From Flavobacterium lacisediminis (GTDB lineage Bacteria > Bacteroidota > Bacteroidia > Flavobacteriales > Flavobacteriaceae), in assembly GCF_025909975.1 (NCBI RefSeq), contig NZ_JAPCIO010000005.1, positions 1-64,000 of the forward strand: a stretch of 64,000 bases of DNA, written 5' to 3'. How positions within the stretch are numbered: the stretch's first letter is position 1; every line of letters starts with the position of its first letter. The notes beneath the pieces were generated by a model. It was not told the DNA's origin. It saw only the letters and a list, made by a program, of their open reading frames with translations, and made no database searches. Of this stretch, positions 17,344 through 26,835 are shown piece by piece. A program made the position numbers and the translations under genes.

Positions 17344-18414
17344 TTAAACCACTTTCTCCAATTCTTGCATTACATCAACCAAAACTTGAACGCTCTCAAT
17401 TGGCAATGCATTATACATAGACGCACGATAACCACCAACTGAACGGTGACCAGGTAAACCTGAAATACCAGCTGCTTTCCACATAGTATCAAATTTTTCC
17501 TGATGTGCTTCATCATTCAATAAGAAAGTTACATTCATGTTACTTCTGTCTTCTTTGACTGCTGCACCTTTGAATAATGGGTTTCTATCGATTTCAGTGT
17601 AAAGTAGGTTTGCTTTTGCTTCGTTGATTTTTTCAATAGCCGCAATTCCGCCTAATTTTTTCAACCATTGCAACGTTAAAAGTGACGCATAAATAGGAAA
17701 TACTGGAGGCGTATTGTACATACTTTCTTTGTCGATGTGTTGTTGGTAATCTAACATACTTGGAATGGTTCTTCCAGTTTTTCCTAAGATTTCTTTTTTA
17801 ACAACTACTAATGTTGCACCAGCTGGTCCCATATTTTTTTGAGCTCCAGCATAGATTAAATCAAATTTTGAAAAATCTAATACGCGAGAAAAAATATCTG
17901 AACTCATATCACAAACTAAAGGGATATTTACTTCAGGAAACGATTTCATTTGGGTTCCAAAAATAGTATTGTTACTAGTGCAGTGAAAATAATCTGCATC
18001 AGATGGAATAGTATATCCTTTTGGAATATGATTGTAATTTTCTGGTTTTGATGAAGCTACAACTACGGTTTCTCCAAAATGTTTGGCTTCTTTAATAGCG
18101 CCACTTGCCCAAGTTCCAGTATCTAAATAAGCGGCTTTTCCGTCAACTTTCATTAAGTTGTAAGGCACCATTAAAAATTCTAAACTGGCACCACCGCCTA
18201 AAAATAATACTTCGTATCCTTTGCCTTCTAAGTTTAAAAGCTCTAAAACTAAAGCTCTAGCTTCTTCCATAACAGCTACGAAATCTTTACTGCGGTGTGA
18301 AATTTCTAAAATAGATAATCCTGAGTTGTTAAAATCTAAAATAGCTTGTGCTGATTTTTCGAATACTTGTTGTGGAAGTATACATGGACCTGCACTGTAG
18401 TTGTGTTTTTTCAT
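17344..18414 (-). CDS. serC: Phosphoserine aminotransferase
   Basis: 356 aa, the normal SerC length. N-terminus HNYSAGPCILPQQVFE, then ISHRSKDF, LFLGGGASLEF, DMSSDIFSR and the PLP Lys in YAGAQKNMGPAG. The C-terminal GHRSVGGYRASMYNALP is diagnostic. It transaminates 3-phosphohydroxypyruvate to phosphoserine (and in some organisms a pyridoxine precursor). First gene of the serC-GNAT-serA cluster, which supplies two of the three serine steps; the phosphatase is not in this window. Confidence 0.97.
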   Translation of the reverse strand: MKKHNYSAGPCILPQQVFEKSAQAILDFNNSGLSILEISHRSKDFVAVMEEARALVLELLNLEGKGYEVLFLGGGASLEFLMVPYNLMKVDGKAAYLDTGTWASGAIKEAKHFGETVVVASSKPENYNHIPKGYTIPSDADYFHCTSNNTIFGTQMKSFPEVNIPLVCDMSSDIFSRVLDFSKFDLIYAGAQKNMGPAGATLVVVKKEILGKTGRTIPSMLDYQQHIDKESMYNTPPVFPIYASLLTLQWLKKLGGIAAIEKINEAKANLLYTEIDRNPLFKGAAVKEDRSNMNVTFLLNDEAHQEKFDTMWKAAGISGLPGHRSVGGYRASMYNALPIESVQVLVDVMQELEKVV

Positions 18415-18525
18415 TGTAGTTGTAGTTATTTATTTAAAGGTCAAATTTCGGAATTCTTAAATAAAAAATAGGTCTAAATGCTACAATAATTATGAGATGT
18501 TATTAACAAAAACGTTTTCGCAATT

Positions 18526-18645
18526 TTATTTCTTCTTTTTTAAAGTTTTTCGATTTGAATTCACTTTCGCTTCCAAATTAAAATTGGGTTCGTGTTTGTG
18601 TATTTCTTTCTCTTTTTGAATTTTGATGATTTTCGAAATTTTCAT
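18526..18645 (-). CDS. Possible small basic protein, 39 aa
   Basis: An ATG one base after the stop of the acyl-CoA reductase opens a 39-residue frame that begins MKISKIIKIQKEKEIHK and ends in KKKK. It is very Lys-rich with one amphipathic segment. The tight spacing to the upstream gene suggests translational coupling. No family recognised. It accounts for half of the 232-base gap before serC. Chance is possible in AT-rich DNA. Confidence 0.4.
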   Translation of the reverse strand: MKISKIIKIQKEKEIHKHEPNFNLEAKVNSNRKTLKKKK

Positions 18646-18646
18646 A

Positions 18647-19705
18647 CTACAAATTATTTAAAAACGCCAAAGTATCCACATTATCTGCATAATCCCAAAG
18701 TCTTGGTTGTTGCGTTTGCCCAAAAGTAACCGAATTTGGAATTAAGTTTTTCGAGACCACGCATTGAATTTGTTCCGCATCAGCATTCAATCGATTTGTG
18801 ATTTCTTCTAAATTTTCATAGAATTCATAAAAAACTGATGAAATAGGTGAGGCGTAACTCGTATCTTCTTTAATTGTTAAAAACTCGTTATCCAATAATT
18901 GGAAATTACTCATCAAGAAAACCGCTTTGTTGTAATCGTAATTGTTCGCATATTTTTCATATTTAATCACATCACGATATTCGTACATCGCTTTAAAGAA
19001 ATTTTCAAAATTGTATCCTTTTGGAACAAAAAGTTTGGAAACATTGCGACATCCTAACCCAAAATATCTAAATATATCTTCGCCTAAACCAACTAGATCT
19101 TCAAAAGTTTCAGTACCATCTAAAACCGCAACTGAATTTCTGTTTTTACGAATAATACTTGGTTTGTCTTTGAAATAATACTCAAAATATCGCGCTGTGT
19201 TGTTGCTTCCTGTGGCAATTACAGCATCAAAACCTTCTAATTTTCCTTCAACAAACGTTATTTTTGAGTTAAGTTCAGGTTGAATTGAAATTAAATATTT
19301 TGCTAAAAATTTTAATAAATGTTGATCATTGGATGAGGTTTTTACTAACACATCATGACCTGAAATCAATACTGAAAGAAAATCATGAAAACCAACTAAA
19401 GGAATATTTCCTGCTAAAACCAATCCTACTTTTTTAGGTTCAATTTTCGAGAAATCGTAGCTAGAAAGCCAATGATTTAGGTTGTCTTCGGTTAAGGCTT
19501 TAGCCCAAGATTGTATACTAAACAAAACGTGTTCAGGTGTAAACCAACCATTGTGCGATTGTGAAAGTTCAATTAAATTAACAAAGTGATCAAAGAACAA
19601 ATCGTTTTGTAAAACCGAAGCCGATTTAACGTTTCCTTCTTCAGAAAATTGACGTAAGAAATTCCCTAATTCAACAAAACTCGATTTAATTTCACTTTGT
19701 AACAT
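18647..19705 (-). CDS. Acyl-CoA reductase (LuxC family)
   Basis: 352 aa matching the LuxC/acyl-CoA reductase fold of the aldehyde dehydrogenase superfamily: VGLVLAGNIPLVGFHD, the HDVLVKTSSND segment, ATGSNNTARYFEYYF, IIRKNRNSVAVLDG and the catalytic-Cys segment FGLGCRNVSKLFVP. In this family the enzyme reduces an acyl-CoA or acyl-thioester to an aldehyde with NAD(P)H. Flavobacteria have no lux operon, so the physiological substrate is unknown. Divergent from a dicluster ferredoxin, which could supply or accept electrons (inference). Confidence 0.88.
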   Translation of the reverse strand: MLQSEIKSSFVELGNFLRQFSEEGNVKSASVLQNDLFFDHFVNLIELSQSHNGWFTPEHVLFSIQSWAKALTEDNLNHWLSSYDFSKIEPKKVGLVLAGNIPLVGFHDFLSVLISGHDVLVKTSSNDQHLLKFLAKYLISIQPELNSKITFVEGKLEGFDAVIATGSNNTARYFEYYFKDKPSIIRKNRNSVAVLDGTETFEDLVGLGEDIFRYFGLGCRNVSKLFVPKGYNFENFFKAMYEYRDVIKYEKYANNYDYNKAVFLMSNFQLLDNEFLTIKEDTSYASPISSVFYEFYENLEEITNRLNADAEQIQCVVSKNLIPNSVTFGQTQQPRLWDYADNVDTLAFLNNL

Positions 19706-19711
19706 TTGTAA

Positions 19712-19743
19712 CTTGTTTATGTTTGGTTTACATTGTATTTTTG
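19712..19743 (+). promoter_or_regulatory. Promoter for ferredoxin (-33 TTG, 20 bp, -7 TATTTTTG)
   Basis: TTG at 19713-19715, a 20-base spacer, and TATTTTTG at 19736-19743 fit the Bacteroidota sigma-A consensus. Confidence 0.65.
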
Positions 19744-19748
19744 TAGCG

Positions 19749-19756
19749 CAAAATTA
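19749..19756 (-). promoter_or_regulatory. Promoter -7 box for the acyl-CoA reductase
   Basis: The minus strand reads TAATTTTG (TAnnTTTG), about 44 bases before the ATG at 19705. No clear -33 element, so tentative. The two divergent -7 boxes are only 5 bases apart. Confidence 0.45.
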
Positions 19757-19815
19757 ATCATAATATTAGAATATCACGTTTTTCTGAATTCTAATTTCTA
19801 AATACAATTATAAAG

Positions 19816-20166
19816 ATGGCAATTATAATAACAGACGAATGTATCAACTGCGGGGCTTGCGAACCGGAATGTCCAAATACAGCAATTTATGAAGGAGCTG
19901 ATGATTGGAGATGGAAAGATGGTACAAAATTAAGCGGAAAATTAATTTTACCTGATGGAACTGAAGTGGATGCTGATGCCGCTCAAACACCAATTTCAGA
20001 CGATATTTATTATATTGTTCCAGGTAAATGTACAGAATGTAAAGGCTTTCATGAAGAACCTCAATGTGCTGCTGTTTGTCCTGTTGATTGTTGTGTTCCT
20101 GATGATAATCATGTAGAAAGTGAAGAAACATTATTAAATAGACAATCGTTTTTACATAACGAGTAA
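19816..20166 (+). CDS. Ferredoxin with two [4Fe-4S] clusters
   Basis: 116 aa, soluble. The first cluster motif is [13 protein letters not shown] second, looser one is [18 protein letters not shown] followed by CC. This is the Bacteroidetes 4Fe-4S dicluster ferredoxin (FdxN/NifF-like layout with an insert between clusters). It carries low-potential electrons in the cytoplasm. Monocistronic, divergent from the acyl-CoA reductase. Confidence 0.95.
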   Translation: MAIIITDECINCGACEPECPNTAIYEGADDWRWKDGTKLSGKLILPDGTEVDADAAQTPISDDIYYIVPGKCTECKGFHEEPQCAAVCPVDCCVPDDNHVESEETLLNRQSFLHNE

Positions 20167-20186
20167 CTGTCTAAAAGAGGATAGTT

Positions 20187-20223
20187 AAAAAGAGAATTTT
20201 CATTTTGAAAGTTCTCTTTTTTG
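20187..20223 (+). terminator. Terminator of ferredoxin
   Basis: AAAAGAGAA ... TTCTCTTTT (9 bp) around a 15-base spacer that itself can pair, followed by a T run. Confidence 0.75.
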
Positions 20224-20278
20224 TTATGCCAAGGTTTTAAAACTTTTTTAAATGAGTGTTTTATAATTAGATTTTCGT

Positions 20279-20286
20279 TATATTTG
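20279..20286 (+). promoter_or_regulatory. Promoter -7 box for 20305-21504
   Basis: TATATTTG, perfect TAnnTTTG, 18 bases before the start codon; a short leader. Confidence 0.5.
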
Positions 20287-20304
20287 GTTGATAATCGGTA
20301 ATTT

Positions 20305-21504
20305 ATGATAAAAAAACTTACTTTTTTATTATGGTTTTTTACTTCTGTAGTCTTTTCGCAAAATCTCGAATTTACGATAATTGTGAAAGATTTTGATACC
20401 GATTTACCTATTGATGAGGTTACAATTACAGCCATCAGAACACGACAAGGTTTTTTAACTAACAAAGAAGGAAAGGCAATAATTAGTCTAACTCGATCTT
20501 CTGATTTAGAATTGGTACATTCTTCCTATAAAACTTTAATTGTAAAATTTTCGACTTTAAATAAAAAAGAAAATGTGGTGTATATGGAGCCTAATACGCA
20601 GCAATTAGAAGAATATATCATCACTAAAGATCATCCACAAGAAATTTTAAAACGGATTATTGAAAATTCTAAAGCTAAAATTACCATTCCGATTAGTTTA
20701 AAGGTCTATTTGCACGAATTTTATAAACGTGATAATGAAATTATTTTTTTTAACGATGGACTTATTAATTTTCAAATTTTAGGAAATGATAAGAATATAA
20801 AAACCGACATTTTAGTCGAACAAAATCGGGCTATTGGTGTTTTAGATGGAGATATCGATGCTGACGTTTTGGGTTATGATTTAAATAACATCATCGAAAA
20901 TTATTACCAATTCAAATATCTTGAAGAAGTTCTTGATTCGCGAGCTAGGAAAATTTATGATTTTTCAGTAAAAACCTATCCTTCAAATGAAGATTATTTG
21001 GTGATTAAAATTGTCCCATTGTCCGAATCCAAAGGAATTTTGTCTGATTTTATGGTGGTGTATGATAGCAATAAAAAGTTGATAATAGAAGTTAGTTCGT
21101 ATGTGACTCCAGATCGACTTCAAACATATAAAGAAAGCATGTTTGCTTCGAGAAAAGTATATAAATTAGAATTTAAAAATACATTCAGACAAGAAGGAAA
21201 TTACTATTATTTAGCCAATTCTAAAGAAGTAATTGGTTTTGAAAAAAAGTATAAAAATAAAGAACGAAGAATAGAAGTCAAAAATCACATGGTAATTACC
21301 GATTTCAATAAAAAAACCTTTGAATATGGCGAAAAAAATATTTTCAAAGGCAAATCGCTTATCAATAAAAAGACCTCTTTTTTTACTGATTATTGGGATA
21401 TTGAATCGGGGTTTGTTTCTACTGCAGAGGAAAAAGCGATCATTGAACGATTAGGAAAAGGCAACGAAGAAATCCAAAACGAAGAAGAAAATCCGAAAGA
21501 ATAA
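20305..21504 (+). CDS. Exported protein with carboxypeptidase-regulatory-like N-terminal domain
   Basis: 399 aa with a signal peptide ending VVFSQ. Residues about 22-100 form a CarbopepD_reg_2 beta-sandwich (KDFDTDLPIDEVTI, GFLTNKEGKA) of the type found at the N-terminus of TonB-dependent receptors. The rest is a DUF5686-like or other beta-rich region without a barrel or plug motif that I recognise. Ends in a Glu/Asn-rich tail. Periplasmic or outer membrane; function unknown. Monocistronic with its own promoter. Confidence 0.8.
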   Translation: MIKKLTFLLWFFTSVVFSQNLEFTIIVKDFDTDLPIDEVTITAIRTRQGFLTNKEGKAIISLTRSSDLELVHSSYKTLIVKFSTLNKKENVVYMEPNTQQLEEYIITKDHPQEILKRIIENSKAKITIPISLKVYLHEFYKRDNEIIFFNDGLINFQILGNDKNIKTDILVEQNRAIGVLDGDIDADVLGYDLNNIIENYYQFKYLEEVLDSRARKIYDFSVKTYPSNEDYLVIKIVPLSESKGILSDFMVVYDSNKKLIIEVSSYVTPDRLQTYKESMFASRKVYKLEFKNTFRQEGNYYYLANSKEVIGFEKKYKNKERRIEVKNHMVITDFNKKTFEYGEKNIFKGKSLINKKTSFFTDYWDIESGFVSTAEEKAIIERLGKGNEEIQNEEENPKE

Positions 21505-21533
21505 CTACTTCTTCAACTCCTTTTATTTAATAC

Positions 21534-21564
21534 TTTGATACTAATCAGGATTAAAGTATATTTG
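21534..21564 (+). promoter_or_regulatory. Consensus promoter for ychF
   Basis: TTTG at 21534-21537, 19-base spacer, TATATTTG at 21557-21564: a perfect Bacteroidota promoter. It overlaps an in-frame upstream ATG-like start at 21535, which rules that start out. Confidence 0.75.
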
Positions 21565-21588
21565 CGCACTTTTAAAAATACATTTAAA

Positions 21589-22683
21589 ATGAAAGCAGGA
21601 ATTGTAGGATTACCAAACGTTGGAAAATCAACTTTATTTAATTGTTTGTCAAACGCTAAAGCGCAAAGTGCAAACTTTCCGTTTTGTACTATTGAGCCAA
21701 ATATTGGTGTAGTAAACGTTCCAGATCCACGTATTGCTCGTTTAGAGGAATTGGTTAAACCAGAGCGTGTTCAAATGGCAACAGTTGATATCGTAGATAT
21801 TGCAGGTTTAGTAAAAGGAGCAAGTAAAGGTGAGGGTTTAGGAAATCAATTCTTAGGAAATATTAGAGAATGTAATGCAATTATTCACGTTTTACGTTGT
21901 TTTGATAACGATAATATCGTGCACGTTGATGGTAATGTAAATCCAATTCGCGATAAAGAAACCATCGATATCGAATTGCAATTAAAAGACTTAGAAACAG
22001 TTGAAAAACGTTTGGAAAAAACCAATCGTGCGGCAAAAACTGGAAATAAAGAAGCACAAGCTGAAAAAGCGTTGTTAGATAGAATTCGTCAGACTTTAAT
22101 GGAAGCTAAATCAGCTCGTACCGTAATTCCTCAGAATCAAGATGAGGTAGATATGATGGAAGAATTCCAATTAATCACTACAAAACCAGTTTTATATGTT
22201 TGTAATGTAGACGAAGCTTCGGCAGTAAACGGAAATAAATATGTGGACCAAGTTCGTGAATTAGTAAAAGATGAAAATGCTGAAGTAATCATTCTTTCAG
22301 TAGGAGCAGAAGCTGATATTACTGAATTAGAAAGCTACGAAGAGCGTCAAGTTTTTCTTGAAGATATGGGATTAACTGAGCCAGGTTCGGCAGTGTTGAT
22401 TCGTGCAGCTTACAAATTATTAAAATTACAAACGTATTTCACAGCTGGTGTTAAAGAAGTTCGCGCATGGACAATCAACATCGGAGATACAGCACCAAAA
22501 GCAGCTGGAGTAATCCACACCGATTTCGAAAAAGGATTCATCCGTGCAGAAGTTATTGCATTCGAAGATTTCTCAAATTTCGGTTCAGAAGCTAAAGTAA
22601 AAGAAGCCGGAAAATTAAGAGTAGAAGGAAAAGAATACATTGTTAAAGATGGTGATGTGATGCATTTCCGTTTTAATGTGTAA
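21589..22683 (+). CDS. ychF: Redox-regulated ATPase YchF (Obg-family GTPase fold)
   Basis: From the ATG at 21589 it is 364 aa, as in E. coli YchF (363). G1 is GLPNVGKST at residues 7-15, G3 is DIAGLVKG, and the G4 position reads NVDE rather than NKxD, the hallmark of its ATP preference. A TGS domain ends the protein. It binds ribosomes and affects translation and oxidative stress responses in other bacteria. The start is fixed by the promoter and by the usual MKAGIVGLPNVG N-terminus. Confidence 0.95.
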   Translation: MKAGIVGLPNVGKSTLFNCLSNAKAQSANFPFCTIEPNIGVVNVPDPRIARLEELVKPERVQMATVDIVDIAGLVKGASKGEGLGNQFLGNIRECNAIIHVLRCFDNDNIVHVDGNVNPIRDKETIDIELQLKDLETVEKRLEKTNRAAKTGNKEAQAEKALLDRIRQTLMEAKSARTVIPQNQDEVDMMEEFQLITTKPVLYVCNVDEASAVNGNKYVDQVRELVKDENAEVIILSVGAEADITELESYEERQVFLEDMGLTEPGSAVLIRAAYKLLKLQTYFTAGVKEVRAWTINIGDTAPKAAGVIHTDFEKGFIRAEVIAFEDFSNFGSEAKVKEAGKLRVEGKEYIVKDGDVMHFRFNV

Positions 22684-22685
22684 AT

Positions 22686-23384
22686 ATGAAGAGAGTCTTA
22701 TTACTGTTAATAATTCTTGTTTTTAATTCGGTATTCTCTCAAGAAAAGGTTAGATTGGGTATTCATTCTGGAGTAAATCATTATTCGTTGAGAGGAAGTG
22801 AGGTTTTGGATGATGTAGATTCAAATTTTGGATATGCAATAGGTTTGAATTTTGAATATAAAATTTCAGAAAAGCTTTCTTTATCAACAGATTTAATTTT
22901 CGAAAAGAAGCAAGTAAATTATTCTTATGATTTTGTTTATACTCCAATGAGTCAAGATGGAATTCCTGGAGAAGATGAAAAATATCACGGAATAACAAAA
23001 AATTCGTTTAATTTTATAACATTGCCAATTACTCTGAAGTACAAAATAGGTAATAAAAACCCTTTTTTTGTTAAGAGCGGTGTTTATGTTGCTAAAATGC
23101 TTTCTCAAAAAGAAAAAACAGAAGTCTCGCCTTCTTGGACATATTATGGGAGCCCTAATGATAACTTTCCAATGGTTTCTGGTATGGATAATCAAGATTA
23201 TGGTTTAACATTTTCCATAGGTAAAGAATTTAAAATTAAAGATAAAAATTATTTAATTGTTGAATTAAGAGATAATTTAGGTTTTCATAATTCTGTATCA
23301 AGACTTTTGGCTGATGGTTATAGTAATCAAGAAATTAAAACAAATACACTGACTTTATTAATTCAATGGTCATTTGGATTATAG
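22686..23384 (+). CDS. Outer membrane beta-barrel protein (PorT-like fold)
   Basis: 232 aa with a signal peptide ending SVFSQ. The mature part is alternating amphipathic beta-strands (LGIHSGVNHYSL, YAIGLNFEYKISEKLSLSTD, NFITLPITLKYKIG, FFVKSGVYVAKML) and ends in an aromatic strand, IQWSFGL. This matches the PorT/outer membrane beta-barrel family of 8 strands. No function assigned. It starts 2 bases after the ychF stop and may be cotranscribed. Composition is lower in GC than ychF. Confidence 0.85.
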   Translation: MKRVLLLLIILVFNSVFSQEKVRLGIHSGVNHYSLRGSEVLDDVDSNFGYAIGLNFEYKISEKLSLSTDLIFEKKQVNYSYDFVYTPMSQDGIPGEDEKYHGITKNSFNFITLPITLKYKIGNKNPFFVKSGVYVAKMLSQKEKTEVSPSWTYYGSPNDNFPMVSGMDNQDYGLTFSIGKEFKIKDKNYLIVELRDNLGFHNSVSRLLADGYSNQEIKTNTLTLLIQWSFGL

Positions 23385-23406
23385 TTTATAGTGAAATAAA
23401 AAGATA

Positions 23407-23437
23407 AAACCGTTGAAGTAATTCAGCGGTTTTTTTG
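23407..23437 (+). terminator. Terminator after ychF and beta-barrel gene
   Basis: AAACCGTTGAA, loop GTAA, TTCAGCGGTTT plus a T run; one wobble pair. Confidence 0.85.
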
Positions 23438-23476
23438 TGGCATAACATTTGATATTTTCCTACAAAACAAACTACC

Positions 23477-24142
23477 ATGAAAAAATATCTTATTATAGCC
23501 GTATTTGCATTTACATTGTTTTCTTGTAAAGATTCAGGATTGAACAACAGTTTTATTTATTTTTCTGAAGCCCAACCCACAAATGTGGATGAGATAACAG
23601 TGTTTCCAAAGAAGTTTGTTCGAACGTATACGATGGATTATTCACATCGTTTAGTAGTGGAACCCAAATGTGCTTACATTCTAGAAATAGAAACTTTAAC
23701 CGCTTTAAAATCAGAATTAGATTCTATTCCAGATTTTGAATTGCGAAACAATCAAGTTTACGACAAATCAGAAAACAAAGCCTATAAAACATTCATTAAA
23801 GGAGATACAATTGCTTTTGAAATAGAACGTTTGGATACTATTTTTTCTTTTGCCGAAAACGAAATCGCCAAACAATATAAATCTTCGTTAGTTTTAAATA
23901 AGGAAGTGGATGGAAAATACCAAACCAGTATTTTGAAATTATCCACTATTGGAGCAAGACACATCCAACTTGGAACTAAAAAAGATTTTACAAAGTTAAA
24001 GACTGAATTAAAAATTCCCTTTGCAACCGAAATGAAAGAAAAAGACACACTTCATGTTGTTTTAACGCCAACTCGTGCCGATTTTAGAAAGTTATTACGA
24101 AAAGAAGGTTTTGAGTACGAAAGTAATTACTTGTTTAAATAA
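23477..24142 (+). CDS. Lipoprotein, unknown function
   Basis: 221 aa with lipoprotein signal MKKYLIIAVFAFTLFSC (Cys17). The body is mixed alpha/beta with Tyr/Lys-rich segments (FVRTYTMDYSHRLVVEP, LSTIGARHIQLGTKK) and no family I recognise. It lies 6 bases before a TIGR02117 gene and is probably cotranscribed. Location should be the inner leaflet of the outer membrane or the surface. Confidence 0.75.
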   Translation: MKKYLIIAVFAFTLFSCKDSGLNNSFIYFSEAQPTNVDEITVFPKKFVRTYTMDYSHRLVVEPKCAYILEIETLTALKSELDSIPDFELRNNQVYDKSENKAYKTFIKGDTIAFEIERLDTIFSFAENEIAKQYKSSLVLNKEVDGKYQTSILKLSTIGARHIQLGTKKDFTKLKTELKIPFATEMKEKDTLHVVLTPTRADFRKLLRKEGFEYESNYLFK

Positions 24143-24148
24143 AAAGCT

Positions 24149-24820
24149 ATGAGAATTATCAAAAAACTTCTGAAATACACTGCAATTTTTGTGTTGTCAT
24201 TGATGACTTATTTGCTCATTGTAACTTTGTTGTCGTTTGTTTCTGTGAATGATGGTTTGGTGAAAAGTCGTAAAGAAATTCCAATTTACATCTTAACTAA
24301 TGGTGTTCACACCGATGTTGTTTTGCCTTTAAAAAGCGAACACTACGATTGGACTAACCAACTCAAACCCGAACACACCAAAGCAAAAGATTCCACGTAT
24401 CAATATGCAGCTTTAGGTTGGGGGGATAAAGGTTTTTATTTAGAAACTCCTACTTGGGCAGATTTGAAAGCAAGTACGGCTTTAAAAGCCGCTTCAGGAT
24501 TGAGTGCAACGGCAATGCATGTAACGTTTTACAAAGATTTGAAAGAAAGTAACTCTTGTAAGAAACTTCAAATTTCTTCCGATAATTACAAAAAGTTGAT
24601 TCTGTTTATTAATGAATCTTTCCAAACCAAATCAGGAAAATTTTTAAAAATAGAAACCGATGCCGTTTACGGAAAACACGATGTTTTTTATGAAGCCAAC
24701 GGAAGTTATTCGCTATTTTATACTTGTAATTCTTGGGCAAATCAAGCCTTAAAAGCAGCCAATCAAAAAGCCGCGCTTTGGACGATTTCTGATAGTGGGA
24801 TTTTTAGACATTATGAGTAG
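24149..24820 (+). CDS. TIGR02117 (DUF2459) family membrane-anchored protein
   Basis: 223 aa. One N-terminal membrane segment (about residues 10-32) is followed by the diagnostic ILTNGVHTDVVLPL, YAALGWGDKGFYLETPTW and, near the end, YTCNSWANQALKAA. The conserved His, Asp and Cys-Asn suggest a papain-like enzyme fold, but no activity is established for the family. Likely periplasmic domain on a membrane anchor. Cotranscribed with the preceding lipoprotein. Confidence 0.88.
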   Translation: MRIIKKLLKYTAIFVLSLMTYLLIVTLLSFVSVNDGLVKSRKEIPIYILTNGVHTDVVLPLKSEHYDWTNQLKPEHTKAKDSTYQYAALGWGDKGFYLETPTWADLKASTALKAASGLSATAMHVTFYKDLKESNSCKKLQISSDNYKKLILFINESFQTKSGKFLKIETDAVYGKHDVFYEANGSYSLFYTCNSWANQALKAANQKAALWTISDSGIFRHYE

Positions 24821-24946
24821 TTAGAAAGTCTTTTTTCTTTCCTGTTTTTTCTATCTTCTTAACCATATTTTGTCAATAACTTCTCGGTTTCTGGCTTCCA
24901 ATCTTTGGAGATATGTGCTATATTGCACAAAATCCAAAATCTGTCT

Positions 24947-26803
24947 ATGTTAGAGCAAAATCAATATACCGAAGACAATATACGTTCCCTCGATTGGAAA
25001 GAACACATTCGTATGCGTCCCGGTATGTATATCGGAAAACTAGGTGATGGTTCTTCGCCCGATGATGGTATTTATATTTTATTAAAAGAAGTATTGGATA
25101 ACTGTATTGATGAATTTGTCATGGGTGCAGGAAAAACCATCGAAGTTACCATCAAAGACAAACTCGTTACGGTGCGCGATTATGGTCGAGGCATTCCGTT
25201 AGGAAAAGTCGTTGATGTAGTTTCCAAGATGAATACGGGTGGAAAATACGATTCCAAAGCCTTCAAAAAATCCGTAGGTTTAAATGGTGTCGGTACAAAA
25301 GCTGTAAATGCCCTTTCCAATTATTTTCGTGTAGAATCGGTACGTGATAACCAACAAAAAGCAGCGGAATTCTCTGCCGGAAATCTAACTTTAGAAGAAG
25401 ACGTTCAAGAAACAACCAAGCGTAAAGGAACTAAGGTTTCGTTTATTGCCGATGAAGCGATTTTCAAGAATTACAAATACCGAAATGAGTACATCATCAA
25501 GATGCTCAAAAATTACTGTTATCTAAATACGGGATTAACCATTTATTACAATGGCGAAAAGTATTTTTCAGATAACGGTTTAAAAGATTTATTAGAAGAA
25601 GCGATTCATGAAGACGATATGGTGTATCCAACGATTCATTTGTTGGGCGACGATATCGAAGTAGCGATTACTCACAGTAAATCGCAATATTCAGAAGAGT
25701 ATCATTCGTTTGTCAACGGACAAAATACCACACAAGGAGGAACACATTTAGGCGCTTTTCGTGAAGCGATTGTAAAAACCATCAAAGAGTTTTACAACAA
25801 ACCTTTTGAAGCTTCTGATATTCGTAAATCGATTGTTTCAGCGGTTTCGGTTAAGGTTGAAGAACCTGTTTTTGAATCGCAAACCAAAACCAAATTAGGT
25901 TCAACCGATATTGGTCCGAATGGGCCTTCGGTGCGTTCGTTTGTGAATGATTTCATCAAAACGAAGTTAGATAATTTTTTACATAAAAATCCAGAAGTTG
26001 CCGACGCGTTATTACGTAAGATTTTACAAGCCGAACGCGAACGTAAAGAGCTTTCAGGAATTAGAAAATTAGCCAAAGACCGAGCTAAAAAAGCCAGTCT
26101 TCACAATAAAAAATTACGCGATTGTCGTGTGCATTTAACCGATGCTAAAAATCCAAGAAGTTTAGAAAGTACGCTTTTTATTACCGAGGGGGATTCGGCT
26201 TCGGGTTCGATTACGAAGAGTCGTGATGTAAATACGCAAGCGGTTTTCAGTTTACGTGGTAAGCCTTTGAACTCGTATGGGATGACGAAGAAAATTGTAT
26301 ACGAAAACGAAGAATTCAATTTATTACAGGCCGCATTAAACATCGAGGAAGATATGGGCGATTTACGTTATAACAATATCGTAATTGCAACCGATGCCGA
26401 TGTCGATGGAATGCACATTCGCTTGTTGTTGATTACGTTTTTCTTGCAGTTTTTCCCTGAGTTGATAAAAGATGGCCATTTGTATATCTTACAGACACCT
26501 TTGTTCCGTGTGAGAAATAAAAAAGAAACGATTTATTGCTATAGCGAAGAAGAACGAGTAAACGCCATTGAAAAGCTAAAACCAAAACCAGAAATCACCC
26601 GATTCAAAGGATTAGGAGAAATTTCGCCAGATGAGTTCAAACACTTCATTGGGCAAGACATTCGATTAGATCCTGTTATGTTAGATAAAGCCACTTCAAT
26701 TGAAACCTTGTTAGAGTTCTACATGGGTAAAAACACCCCAGACCGACAAGAGTTTATCATCAACAATTTGAAAGTGGAGTTGGATGTTGTGGAGAAGAAT
26801 TAG
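24947..26803 (+). CDS. parE: DNA topoisomerase IV subunit B
   Basis: 618 aa from the ATG at 24947 ([17 protein letters not shown]); an upstream in-frame ATG at 24905 would add 14 unlikely residues. GHKL ATPase: [25 protein letters not shown] and [14 protein letters not shown]. The TOPRIM domain has [10 protein letters not shown] and DADVDGMHI. The length lacks the gyrase B insert and the gene is followed by parC, so this is ParE, the ATPase half of the decatenating topoisomerase IV. Cytoplasmic. Confidence 0.93.
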   Translation: MLEQNQYTEDNIRSLDWKEHIRMRPGMYIGKLGDGSSPDDGIYILLKEVLDNCIDEFVMGAGKTIEVTIKDKLVTVRDYGRGIPLGKVVDVVSKMNTGGKYDSKAFKKSVGLNGVGTKAVNALSNYFRVESVRDNQQKAAEFSAGNLTLEEDVQETTKRKGTKVSFIADEAIFKNYKYRNEYIIKMLKNYCYLNTGLTIYYNGEKYFSDNGLKDLLEEAIHEDDMVYPTIHLLGDDIEVAITHSKSQYSEEYHSFVNGQNTTQGGTHLGAFREAIVKTIKEFYNKPFEASDIRKSIVSAVSVKVEEPVFESQTKTKLGSTDIGPNGPSVRSFVNDFIKTKLDNFLHKNPEVADALLRKILQAERERKELSGIRKLAKDRAKKASLHNKKLRDCRVHLTDAKNPRSLESTLFITEGDSASGSITKSRDVNTQAVFSLRGKPLNSYGMTKKIVYENEEFNLLQAALNIEEDMGDLRYNNIVIATDADVDGMHIRLLLITFFLQFFPELIKDGHLYILQTPLFRVRNKKETIYCYSEEERVNAIEKLKPKPEITRFKGLGEISPDEFKHFIGQDIRLDPVMLDKATSIETLLEFYMGKNTPDRQEFIINNLKVELDVVEKN

Positions 26804-26835
26804 TGTTCAAGATGAATCTAATTAAAAGTGAACAA

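Noticed and set aside
19844..20131. Minus-strand frame rich in His and Leu over the ferredoxin gene
   Set aside because: Complement of the ferredoxin cysteine region; an artefact of codon use.
18647..20166. Bioluminescence (lux) genes around the LuxC-type reductase
   Set aside because: No luciferase, LuxD or LuxE genes; neighbours are a ferredoxin and serine synthesis genes.
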